From positions 12,834,001 to 12,898,000 of the forward strand of contig CM082577.2 in NCBI GenBank assembly GCA_040954595.2: a DNA stretch of 64,000 bases. The letters run 5' to 3'. Made by a program: the position numbers and the translations under genes. Within the stretch, counting starts at the first letter, position 1. Every line of letters begins with the position of its first letter. The notes under the pieces were generated by a model, which worked only from the letters and a program-made list of their open reading frames with translations, did no database searches and had not been told where the DNA came from. This DNA is from Balanoglossus misakiensis (Eukaryota; Hemichordata). This document shows positions 22,189-32,928 of this stretch, piece after piece.

Positions 22189-22806
22189 ATGTCTACAATG
22201 CACATCTTCGCCAGGGCTTTCATTTTGCCTGCCCATCAACAAGATCTAACTTCCCCAGGAACTAGACGGGACAGGGCATATCCCGGAGCAAGGAGGAAAT
22301 TCCGATCTGTCAGCCATTTCGAAAGATCGATTGATAAGCGTAAATCACTTATTATATGTGTGCTATTTGTCGGCGGGGCGCTGATAACCATTGGAATTAC
22401 CGTCTTCATGGTGGGATACTCAATAAGCAATCGAACGTTACTTCCACTGACTGATATTAGCTCAGCTGGAGTTGTTGTGACTGCAAGCGGTGCTGTATTG
22501 ATCATTGTGCCGTGTGCTCTGATGGCATCAAGACGTTGCTGCACTACAAGCTCTGCAACCCCGCACTCGAAAATATTCCCGGTCATGGATACCCGAGGTA
22601 CTAAAACGAAAAATGTTTCTGCTGCGGTGTCAAATACAAGCTTTAGGCCTAAAGCGGATTGTGTTAACCACGGTGGGGAGTACAGTAATCGTCCGTCGCA
22701 AGCATCGAACGCAAATGATCGAGCAAAGAGGAAAATCAGACAACCAGTCATAGAGGTACAATTCCTTTTGGAAGGCGCCTCAGCTCAGGGTTCAAACGGC
22801 AACTGA
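22189..22806 (+). CDS. Small two-pass transmembrane protein, unrecognised
   Basis: 205 residues from the ATG at 22189 (an upstream TTG in frame is not a credible start). Residues ~1-52 form a basic cytosolic tail. Residues ~53-77 and ~93-114 are hydrophobic, separated by a short loop with an N-glycosylation site (N81-R-T). The second segment is followed by RRCC, a typical palmitoylation-type juxtamembrane motif, and a Ser/Lys-rich ~90-residue tail. This hairpin topology resembles small vertebrate proteins such as TMEM100, but I see no sequence match that supports the name. Single exon, with a TATA-like box upstream and AATAAA about 310 bp downstream (~23117). It could be a real intronless gene or one long exon of a larger gene. 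Confidence 0.6.
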   Translation: MSTMHIFARAFILPAHQQDLTSPGTRRDRAYPGARRKFRSVSHFERSIDKRKSLIICVLFVGGALITIGITVFMVGYSISNRTLLPLTDISSAGVVVTASGAVLIIVPCALMASRRCCTTSSATPHSKIFPVMDTRGTKTKNVSAAVSNTSFRPKADCVNHGGEYSNRPSQASNANDRAKRKIRQPVIEVQFLLEGASAQGSNGN

Positions 22807-25085
22807 TAGGGATACTAAGACGCGGTCACTTTATCCATCGAGAAAAGAGAGGAATGATATCCACTTCACGTTGAGCTGGTCGCAAAGTTTGTGAACAGTG
22901 AATGTTGTAAACAATATATATTGAACAGTGTCGAACGTTATTTTGAAAAGTAAGACATTCTGGATGTTTCTCAGCAAATAGTGTTTTAAGTAAATTAAGA
23001 CCGTGATGTCGAGTAACGTTCCATGCAGGTACTTTGTCCCCTCATACAGATAATTGCTACTGGTCAAGGTCTCACTGAAATATCAATTTTTCTGTAGAGC
23101 CTGACTTATGAAGAACTAATAAATAACATCTTATTTTCATTGTTAACACAAGGCTTACGAGTGGACAGAACTTCAGTGGATGTTTCAAACATGTATCGTG
23201 AAAGTAAGAAACGCCTAAATATTTATGTTTAATTATTGCTTCAGCAATAGCTGTTACAAGCATTTTAAAACCATTACGACATTTATTTTGTATTTTGGTT
23301 CGTTTTAGAATTACAGACTGACTTAAACGGTTTCCCGTCAGATTGATGGTAAAACTGATTAATGTATATGTCTATGTCTTGGCAACATAAGTTCAGCTGC
23401 AACAGGTCGTGCAGTGTTTTCAGTACATGAGAAACAGATTCATTTGACAGAATTGTAAATGTTGACCACGTGACCGTGAAAACGACCACAGCCAAGTATG
23501 TACATGCAGCTGCGTTTCCCATCTCACCCCTTCCAAACATATAGTGTATTTTTTGTGTTGTCTATGAGTGCTATGCTATATTAATGATGCGATTTGTCAA
23601 GTATAAAAGCGTGTATAGAATTTAAAAAAACACAATTTGTATAATCGTCAATTAAACTCACACATTTATAAAATAAATAGCTGCTATACGAAATCAATTA
23701 AAAATTTTCTTACAATTTTTTTTCCGTGGTACTCGTTGAACGTTTTATTCCGTTTTTGAAACATTTCTCCCTTATATGGTTCGTTCTGGGCCCACTGAAT
23801 GTGTATAGCAATAGCCACGACAGACCAACGTCGAGTAAGTAAGGTTGATCATTTGCCTTAATTAAAAATGTTACAAATGGACTGTCACCTACATATTCTT
23901 ATAAATGGTGATTTGTTAAAACGTGGCTGACATCCCTTTGTAGCGCCCCCGATTAATCATACAACTCGTTTTATTTCAAGATTAAACGAAAGCAAATATC
24001 TGACAGAATCTTTGATGTGCATAATAGCATGAGCAAATATCATAATATGCTGTTGCTATGTTACATAGCCTCGGCTTCAATATTTTCAAAACGGTCGACA
24101 AACAATTGGAGTGATGTATGTCAACGTGTATATTATATACGTATGATCAACACTCTGCAGTATCAGAAATAAGAGGATTTTGAACGAAAAATGCAACGAA
24201 AGACGATGACAAACACCTTTGCAATTTGTTCAACGACAGACAATTATCATCATACTGGCGAATAAGGTGTTTAATTGACCTTTGAGAAAATTGACCTGGA
24301 CAGAATTAATGAGGAGAGGGCTGGCCATTTTCAACATGTCGAATCACGAAAAGGTGACAATCCTCAACTCCCTGCATGAAACATTATGACACCCTTGTAA
24401 TAAAGTCAGTTCGATGATGATTGACAACCAGAGCAGTCAGTTAAACACCAGCGCTCCCTATCTACTTAAATTGCATAAAATCAAATCTACCAAACATTCA
24501 CATTCCCGAGCTCTGGATTAATTGACCCTTATAAAATCATATTTGACCTTTATACAGATCGTAACACTACCTAAACGGTATCTTCGACTTTGGGTCCCTG
24601 TTGTTGACACAACATCATCCAATATAGATACAAAAGTTTTTTTCCGCGCACTTCTAAGATATTGGCATATAAGCTCATGTGGGACATTAAAATAAAAAGA
24701 CAAAACAGAATCCATCTAAAAGTTGTGTTCAACCGGACAGGCCTTTAATATGCAATAAGAATAGCTGACAGTAACTGAAGTAATTTATTCATAAATTCAT
24801 TACAAAATGTTTATTTCAAGAATATTTTGCAACGAAACACTACCTTCTACATAGTTATAAAACTAACATAAAATGTGTAAAATGTTTTTGCAGAACACGA
24901 GGCAACCACGTGATACAATACAGAAGAGAGAGTGGTTGATCCCCATTCATGAGTTAGTTAATGAGTTAGTTAATGTACTTATATACCTCTCCATTATGTA
25001 TTGTACCGTGCATGTTTAAACATTCATGATCCGGGGCTAGTATAAGTTTCAGCGCGTTACTGTTCAACTACATCTCCAATCTAAA
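22807..25085. other. 2.3 kb without recognised genes
   Basis: AT-rich intergenic DNA; ORFs are short and unconvincing. Because element B inserted just after the TLR stop codon, the original 3' UTR of the TLR gene should lie at the right end of this stretch, read on the - strand. Possible - strand AATAAA signals occur near 24784-24815. Confidence 0.5.
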
Positions 25086-26104
25086 TGTAACGTTGGTATA
25101 AAGATGCACACAGACAATATAGCTGGAGTCATCAATACCGGTTCTTTTATTCCCTATTCCACATTCATAAGGCAAGGACAAAGAGGAAAACGAAAACCTG
25201 TGTACAGAAAGTACAGAAAACATCTGTATAAATAATACAGCCGCATGTCAACACTTTGTTACAATCAACTAGTAATCACATTTTCCGCTGAGAAACCCAA
25301 ATCACATGTAACTACAGGCAATACAACAACAAATTCAATATATATTGCTGCATCAGAGAGATGGCGTGCTGAGCAATGGGTAGACTGGATGACTACATCA
25401 TTACAGTTGCAGTATAACAATAAAAGAGATTTGTTGATGCTTTCCAATAATACACGAAACTCACCCTGACAGGATGCAACCTGTGTCTGTGGCTTTGTAT
25501 AATTCTCTGCACTGTCGCACTAAAACACCTGTTTAGATAGTAAACGGCAATGTAAGTGTCTCGCAAAACTACAGAGCCTTTCCGCCAGTACATGTAAACA
25601 TAAAATCAAATTGATGTGGTTTCGCTAAAATGTATGCTGATGAAACTACCAAAAAATGCCTTTACCAATGGAATAGCTATGACTGGGGGTCATTTTATGA
25701 GAAGTATAAGACTCGGTTTTATGTCAACAATAACACGAAATATCAAAGTTTGCAAAAAATACTGCAGCGACAACGGTCGCAACTGAACAGTAAACACTTG
25801 TCTGTGCGTCGACCATCTGATGTGCACGTACGCTGGCATCAAACGATGTATACTAGAAACTTTCAAAAATTGTATGAAAAAGTATTCAAAAAAACTCCAA
25901 ATATAACACGGGGACGCTTACCAAGCAGGGACTCATGCAGATCTACTACACGATGTGGCACAAGCGCTCGATTTTCTGATAAAATGACGAGCAACAATTT
26001 CAGTGGGCGCTCAAGAATCAGAGCATTCCCATTTTTGTGAAATGCGCATGCGCAAGCCAAATTGCGCCCTCAAACATATGAGTGGTCAAAATCGCAGCCT
26101 TACA
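25086..26104 (-). repeat. 3' LTR of element B
   Basis: 1019 bp, bounded on the - strand by TGTAAG…GTTACA. An AATAAA signal (- strand) lies at 25151-25146, near the LTR's 3' end. ORFs of up to 136 codons on either strand inside the LTR have no recognisable similarity. Confidence 0.93.
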
Positions 26105-26113
26105 CACTTCCCT
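26105..26113 (-). promoter_or_regulatory. Polypurine tract of element B
   Basis: On the - strand AGGGAAGTG directly precedes the 3' LTR. Confidence 0.65.
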
Positions 26114-26181
26114 GCTTGCTGGTTGATGTCCCAGCAACCATTTTCACAACAAGGTCATTTTCAAAATTTTAAAATACAATC

Positions 26182-29100
26182 TTAACAGTTCTGGGAATTT
26201 AACAATTGTGTCATGAACAAATGAGACTGGACTAAGTTAGCTAGCATTTGTGGATCAAGTTTGGGTGGTGGGCTGGCACTAGCGTCACCAGAATTTGACT
26301 CGCTAATAGCCGACCGTGGTAAGTGATGCGGGTTAGGATGCAATCCAGCACTCGCCCTCGTTGATCGTCTCAACTGCGCGCACTCGCCATCTGTCAAAGG
26401 CTGTTGAGATTCCTCACCAGAATGTTCAGGCAAACCTGTCCTGCGGGTCTGTGGCAACTCTTCACGGGACATCACGGTATCATCCTGACATACTGTTCTA
26501 GGTTTGTCATCTTCTAACTCTGTGGAGATGTGGGTGGGTGCACTCTGCTCCTCTGGTTGACCAAGGATGTGACCCAAACTTTTGCTGTCTATACATAAGT
26601 CGTCGTCGGAATCACTATCACTGTCCTCTGTCTGTTCGTCCAGTGGCACTGTTTCCTGCTTACAGCTGTCATCCATTTCCATAATCATGTGTCTGGCATC
26701 TAGCAGCTCACGCCTATGCACAGTCCTCACTGACCTTTCCTTGTCGAAGGGTTGTATGACATAGGTGTGGCCTCCTGTTTCCAGCCTATTAATTACACGG
26801 TATGGTTCGGAGTTCCACGCATCCTGTATCTTGTTCCTGCCTCTTATGGCTCTGTTCCTACAGAATACAGTTGTGCCCACAGGCAAATCAGTGTCCTCTG
26901 CCTTGGCATCATTTCTGTCACGTCTCCTTTTGGCTTCTCTCTCAGTATTTTGTGATGCTATCTCGAAAGCATCGTTCAGTCTCTTTTGGTGTTCCAAAAC
27001 CCAATCATCCATCTGGCTGTCTGCGTCTGTACAAGCCTCCGTACCGAACAGGTGGTCAATTGGAAGGGTAGGTTCTCTCCCAAAAAAGAGGTAGTGTGGG
27101 GAATACCCGGTGGATGAATGTGGCGTTATGTTATACGCGTAGACAATCTCCGGTAGGTATTCAGGCCACTTCCGTTTCTTCTCTGGAGGGAGGGTACGCA
27201 GCCTATCATGGAGGGTTCTGTTGTAACGTTCACATTGCCCATTTCCTTCTGGGTGATATGGGGTGGTGTGGCTCTTCCTCACGCCGTAAATCTGACACAA
27301 CTCTTGTATTACCTTGCTTTCAAAATTGCGACCCTGGTCGCTATGGATCCGTTGCGGGACGCCAAATCTCACGAACCAGTCTCTAACAAGAGTACGGGCT
27401 ACGGTAACAGCTCTCTGATCCTTCGTTGGGATCGCCTGAGTGAACTTGGTGAATATGTCAGTGAGTACGAGAACATTCTCGGTGCCATTCGAGCTGGGTT
27501 CGAGTACGGTGAAGTCCATTGCGAGCACTTCCAGTGGTCTCGAAGCTGTTAGGGAGCCCATGGTGGGATGCAACCGCTTCCCTGCTTTGGCCAAAGTACA
27601 CCGCTGGCAAGAACGACAATAGCTGGCAACGTCCGCTATCATACCTGGCCAGTAACACCTACTCCTGACCAAAGCAGTAGTTTTCTCTGCAGCCTGATGC
27701 CCAACTTCATCATGAACAGCGTTCAAAACCTTCTCCTTCAGAGTACTTGGCAGTATCAGCTGGGTGACCTCTCTCCCTGCATCATGCACGACTCGGTAAA
27801 GAATGCCATCCTTCTCCCGTACCCTCTTCCAATTCCGCAGAAGCTTGCGAGCTTCCTTTGGTTCCTTCATCAGTTGACGATTGGTTGGGGGATGTTTGGA
27901 ATTCCAGTAGAACCACAATCTCCCAACAACATCGTCGGTGGACTGCATCAGTTTAAGGTCACTTTCCTGGATGGAGGGGAAGGTTGAACTCGCCCTCGGT
28001 TCTATCTTGCTTGACTTGGCCCTGACCTCATTGAGCAACACCTCGGCTGTCTTCTGTTCAGCTGCAGTACGGACAGTCTGGGGCACACAAGTGGACAATC
28101 TAGCGCTTGCAGTGTTCTTAGTAACCAAGTCCATGTTAGTTTCTTCCAGTCTAACACATCTTGCCTGATCAGTGTGTATTGTTTTACGACTCAATGCGTC
28201 AGCGTTCCCATTACTTCTGCCAGACCTGTACTTGACACTGAAGTTAAACTGCGCCAACTCGGCTGCCCATCTCGCCTCGGTCGCTCCTAGTTTGGCAGTG
28301 GTCAAGAGGTAACTCAACGGGTTATTGTCCGTGAAGACAGTAAATTCAGCACCAATAAGCAAGTCACGATATTTCTGGGTAATAGCCCAACGTAGCGCCA
28401 ACAGCTCAAGCTTCATGCTAGAGTAGTTCGACATATTTCGCTCATTAGGTTTCAAACTCCTGCTGGCGTAGCTGAGAACAACTACTCTATCCCCTTGCTT
28501 TTGGGATAATACAGCCCCTAGTCCATGATAGCTAGCGTCTGTCTCCAGGATAAAAGGCAACTTAAAGTCCGGATATCCTAATACAGGTGGCGAGACAAGA
28601 GCTTGCTTCAACGTGGAAAACGACGTCTCACATGACTCATCCCACAAATCAGTGATTGTCCTTTGGAGATTTAGCTTGTTCGCATGTGCTTTCTTTCGCC
28701 TTTTCTGACTTCCTGTGTCTTCTGGTTTCTTCAGTAAATTCTGCAGTGGAGCAGCTATTCTAGCATAACCTGGTATGAACCTTCTATAGTAGCTCGACAG
28801 GCCTAGAAAACCTCGCAACTCGCGTTCTGTCCGGGGTTTCGGCCAGTCTTGTACCGCCTTAACCTTCTCTGGCAGTGGAGCAGTACCATCGGCACTCACA
28901 ATATGGCCTAGATAGTGGACTTTCTTGCGGAAGAGCTGGCACTTTTCCGGTTTCACTTTCAAATTCAGTCTGGTTAATCGTGACAGGACCATCTCAAGCC
29001 GTTCTAAAGTTTCCTTGAATGTCGAACCAAACACTAGTATATCATCTAGATATACGAGAAGGGTTTGAAAGTTTTGATCACCGAAAACCTTGTCCATCAG

Positions 29101-30605
29101 CTTCATAAATGTAGCTGGTGCTCCGGACAGTCCAAACGGCATCTTGACAAACTCGTAGTGGCCACCCGTGCCAGACAGAAAAGCTGTCTTCTCAATGTCT
29201 TTCTTGGCAACTGGTACCTGATGAAAGCCATGTGCCAGATCAAGACTACAAAAGTACTTCGCCCCGTTCAGCACATCCAGCGCTTCCTCTATTCTAGGTA
29301 GTGGGTATGCGTCTCTACGTGTCTTGGCATTCAGGGCCCGATAGTCTACACATAAGCGCAGCTTTCCACATTTCTTGCGTACCAAAACCACAGGGGAGGC
29401 ATATGGACTGCTTGACTCTCTTATGATACCTGCATCCAATGATCTCTGGAGGTATTCCCTCACTTCGTCCCATTGGTGCGGTGGTACTCTCCGGTAGGGT
29501 ATCTTGACCGGAATGTCATCAGTAGTGGCTATTTCATGTTCAACCAGATCGCAGGATCCAATGTCATTTTCATGCCTGCTGAAAATTTGACAATACTTGC
29601 TCACTACTTCATTTAAGTCATTCTGTTCTGCTTTGCTAAGCTCGCCAATATCCATCTTGGATACGATGTCCTTCACAATGGATGAAGTTGTCTCATCCTC
29701 ACAAGACAATCTCACTTGAACTGAGTTCTCATCAATCTGGTGAAATGTCACAGTCGGTTCCAAAGAAGCGGACCTAGCAACGCCGACCGGTGTACGGGGT
29801 TGCAAATAAACATCGGCATCGCTGAAATTGGCAATGCTCAGGGGAACTCTGCCGTCGCGACCAACAGACACGTATGACGCTCCAAGGGCCAGTCCATTTC
29901 GTAGCTCAGCCACATGGGTTCCATGTCTCTCTATTACGGCATAATGCACTTGTCCTTCAACAGCAGGCCGGACAGAGCCTTCGACAACGTTGATCGATCG
30001 AGCCGGGACTAAAATAGGCTTCCTACCAGCAACGCGAACAAGGTGCACATCAGGGGGTGTTGCAATTGTCTCTTGATTCACTGCCAGTGGCCTATACATT
30101 TCAACTGCATGTAAGAGTTTGATCTCACCATCGCTGGGTGATGATGACATCTTCTCGCGGTAGTCCTCACCGTATTTACAGACTAACCTCTGTCTAATAT
30201 CTCGCAGTACATTAGATCCAATCACGCCCGGAACTCTCCTTTTTCGGGCTTCAACAGGGGTGTTGACGGGATCTCGCACCACTAGGAATCCAAGGCCATC
30301 AAACTTAATGTTGAATACAGTCACAGAAAGCTCCACATACCCGCTGTAGGGGATTTCCAACCCTTGCGAAGCCGTGATTGTGATGCACGAAGACACATCT
30401 ACCAATTCCCCTTCCTGAGTCAAATGCTCCCTGAAGAATCGATCTGTTATAGTTGACACCTCTGCACCAGTATCAATCAAACACGTAGCCTCCACACCAC
30501 CTAACTTCACCATGGCTGTTGGACAATCGCCAATTGCCTTGAGTATGATTGAGCCTCCATTAGTCACAGTCTCGCCTACCACATGGCTCGCGGTAGTAGG
30601 CTTGG
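26182..30605 (-). CDS. pol: Pol polyprotein of element B (protease, RT, RNase H, integrase)
   Basis: 1466 residues counted from a GTG at 30582, but the frame is open further upstream into gag and no ATG start is expected: it lies -1 to gag and is probably made by frameshifting. Numbering from 30582: retropepsin D37-T-G; reverse transcriptase with MPFGLSGAPATF and YLDD (511-514); RNase H with ETDAS (~690) and TDNN (~751); integrase HHCC finger (H957, H962, C989, C992) and catalytic D1023 and D1082 (HSDQG), then the QCERYNRTL region. The C-terminal ~200 residues are acidic and low-complexity. No stop or frame shift is seen. It replicates the element by reverse transcription and integration. Confidence 0.93.
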
Positions 30606-30615
30606 CTAGTTTAAC
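30551..30615 (-). promoter_or_regulatory. Putative -1 frameshift signal with pseudoknot (gag-pol of element B)
   Basis: On the - strand the heptamer G-TTA-AAC (30615-30609) immediately precedes the gag TAG (30608-30606). After 8 nt, an 8 bp stem pairs 30600-30593 with 30582-30575 (one G-U). Loop bases 30589-30585 (GAGCC) can pair with GGCTC at 30555-30551. GTTAAAC is a known slippery site in an arterivirus. Pol is in the -1 frame, as needed. The fold is read by eye. Confidence 0.65.
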
Positions 30616-31703
30616 TTCTGAGTCTTGCCTTCCTCAGTAGAAGCAGTAGTATTTCCGCTGCTCTGACTGGGTTTCTTAGGACAAACTCGGCTCATATGAC
30701 CAATAGCATCGCATCTCCAGCATCGTCTTTTACCATCTGCCGACACAGTAGGCTTTGATGTCTTTCTTTCGGTGTTTCTATTTTGTAACATTGCTGTTAA
30801 CAGCTCCAACTGCTTTTGCTGGGCTGCAACTTGCTCACCTTGTTTGATTATCAAGGCGCGCAAATCTTCTTCTGCTGTTACTTCACAGAGAACGGCACCA
30901 CGCTTTGTACGTGAACGCTTTTCGTTCCGTCCCATCAAGGCTATGACATGGTCTCTAGCGTCAAAGAAGGACAATTCAGGTTGGTCGGCATTCAAGCGTC
31001 TGAGTTCAGTCCGTATGTTGTCATCTAACACTGCCTCAGCCAGTCGATTCTTCAGTTGGCATTCCCTACCTGGTTCGAATGACGAATCCAACTGGATAAT
31101 TCTATCATACAGATTCACCAGCTCTAGGGAACACGCTACTAAATCTTCACCATCCTTTTGGTGGTAAGCAAAAAAACGCTGTTGTAGTTGTGGCAGCGTA
31201 TCACCATCACCAAATACTTTCGTCAGTATGGAGAATATCTTGCCGGGATCTGAGCTTATGGTACTACCTCTACCCAATATTTCTCGTCGTGCTTTGCCAG
31301 ATAAGTTTTCAATCAAGAAAGCCGCTTGTTCATGACTGGTGAGACCTCTTGATGCAATTACGGCCTTTGCATCTTCGATCCAGTCCTCTATGGACAGTCC
31401 GGATTCTCCTTTTCCGTCAAATCTATCAATCTTTCTGTTCGGTGACACATATACCATACGAGCAGGTGTATTTCTATTGGCATAGCCAGCAGATGACTCA
31501 AGTGTTGGAAAGGGTTGATCTCTCTCTGAAATCAGTCTCTTAACTTCCCTCTCCGCCTGTCTTGCATCAGCAACTGCTGTTGCAGCTTCGTTATCTTTAC
31601 GAGCTACTTCTGTCTTTAAACTTGCTATGGTATCCCGTAGTCGCTTCACATCCTGTTCAGTGACCTCGACTTTCTTTACTGCAGGGCTGGCCATTGTGAA
31701 CAT
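30606..31703 (-). CDS. gag: Gag polyprotein of element B
   Basis: 365 residues. Met1 of the printed frame is at 31703, with a further Met at codon 4. Residues ~10-60 form a charged coiled coil, ~90-260 are the Ty3-type capsid region (IEDWIEDAKAVIASRG… onward), and a CCHC zinc knuckle (C328, C331, H336, C341) binds RNA. The stop is directly preceded by GTTAAAC. No lesion is seen. Confidence 0.92.
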   Translation of the reverse strand: MFTMASPAVKKVEVTEQDVKRLRDTIASLKTEVARKDNEAATAVADARQAEREVKRLISERDQPFPTLESSAGYANRNTPARMVYVSPNRKIDRFDGKGESGLSIEDWIEDAKAVIASRGLTSHEQAAFLIENLSGKARREILGRGSTISSDPGKIFSILTKVFGDGDTLPQLQQRFFAYHQKDGEDLVACSLELVNLYDRIIQLDSSFEPGRECQLKNRLAEAVLDDNIRTELRRLNADQPELSFFDARDHVIALMGRNEKRSRTKRGAVLCEVTAEEDLRALIIKQGEQVAAQQKQLELLTAMLQNRNTERKTSKPTVSADGKRRCWRCDAIGHMSRVCPKKPSQSSGNTTASTEEGKTQKLN

Positions 31704-31877
31704 ATGACACTTACTTTAAAACAGTTCTGTAAGTCTGCAACACAGCAACACTTCTTAACTGGCACTACACAGTTTGAAACAGTTCAGCAACACAGTAAAA
31801 TATCTTCCCATGCAACAGCACAGCACAGTCACATCTGAATACGGTCAGGGTCTTCAATGTGGAATGTCGATGAGGAA

Positions 31878-31895
31878 ATCCTGCCGACTACGCCA
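31878..31895 (-). promoter_or_regulatory. Primer-binding site, tRNA-Ser type
   Basis: On the - strand TGGCGTAGTCGGCAGGAT starts 2 nt after the 5' LTR. It is complementary to the CCA-tailed 3' end of a eukaryotic tRNA-Ser (AGA/UGA class). This differs from the tRNA-Leu type site of element A, so the two elements are from different lineages. Confidence 0.7.
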
Positions 31896-31897
31896 TG

Positions 31898-32916
31898 TGT
31901 AACGTTGGTATAAAGATGCACACAGACAATATAGCTGGAGTCATCAATACCGGTTCTTTTATTCCCTATTCCACATTCATAAGGCAAGGACAAAGAGGAA
32001 AACGAAAACCTGTGTACAGAAAGTACAGAAAACATCTGTATAAATAATACAGCCGCATGTCAACACTTTGTTACAATCAACTAGTAATCACATTTTCCGC
32101 TGAGAAACCCAAATCACATGTAACTACAGGCAATACAACAACAAATTCAATATATATTGCTGCATCAGAGAGATGGCGTGCTGAGCAATGGGTAGACTGG
32201 ATGACTACATCATTACAGTTGCAGTATAACAATAAAAGAGATTTGTTGATGCTTTCCAATAATACACGAAACTCACCCTGACAGGATGCAACCTGTGTCT
32301 GTGGCTTTGTATAATTCTCTGCACTGTCGCACTAAAACACCTGTTTAGATAGTAAACGGCAATGTAAGTGTCTCGCAAAACTACAGAGCCTTTCCGCCAG
32401 TACATGTAAACATAAAATCAAATTGATGTGGTTTCGCTAAAATGTATGCTGATGAAACTACCAAAAAATGCCTTTACCAATGGAATAGCTATGACTGGGG
32501 GTCATTTTATGAGAAGTATAAGACTCGGTTTTATGTCAACAATAACACGAAATATCAAAGTTTGCAAAAAATACTGCAGCGACAACGGTCGCAACTGAAC
32601 AGTAAACACTTGTCTGTGCGTCGACCATCTGATGTGCACGTACGCTGGCATCAAACGATGTATACTAGAAACTTTCAAAAATTGTATGAAAAAGTATTCA
32701 AAAAAACTCCAAATATAACACGGGGACGCTTACCAAGCAGGGACTCATGCAGATCTACTACACGATGTGGCACAAGCGCTCGATTTTCTGATAAAATGAC
32801 GAGCAACAATTTCAGTGGGCGCTCAAGAATCAGAGCATTCCCATTTTTGTGAAATGCGCATGCGCAAGCCAAATTGCGCCCTCAAACATATGAGTGGTCA
32901 AAATCGCAGCCTTACA
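31898..32916 (-). repeat. 5' LTR of element B
   Basis: 1019 bp, identical by eye to the left copy. On the - strand it holds AATAAA at 31963-31958. Any read-through transcript of the TLR gene enters this LTR 12 bp after the TLR stop codon. Confidence 0.93.
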
Positions 32917-32928
32917 TAAACATGACAT

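Larger units (their letters stand above)
25086..32916 (-). mobile_element. Ty3/gypsy LTR retrotransposon B (7.8 kb), apparently intact
   Basis: Two 1019 bp direct repeats (25086-26104 and 31898-32916) that look identical bound an internal region with gag and pol on the - strand. A 4 bp duplication TAAA flanks the element (25082-25085 and 32917-32920). Gag and pol are open, with every catalytic motif present, and a primer-binding site and polypurine tract are recognisable. The element looks recently inserted and potentially autonomous. Its 5' end (right side) lies 12 bp beyond the stop codon of the TLR gene, in the same orientation. Confidence 0.95.

Noticed and set aside
27096-28168. Several + strand ORFs antisense to pol of element B
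   Set aside because: Shadow frames of a clearly coding pol on the - strand.
32442-32852. 136-codon ORF inside both LTRs of element B
   Set aside because: No recognisable domain, antisense to the element, and within the LTR where regulatory sequence is expected.
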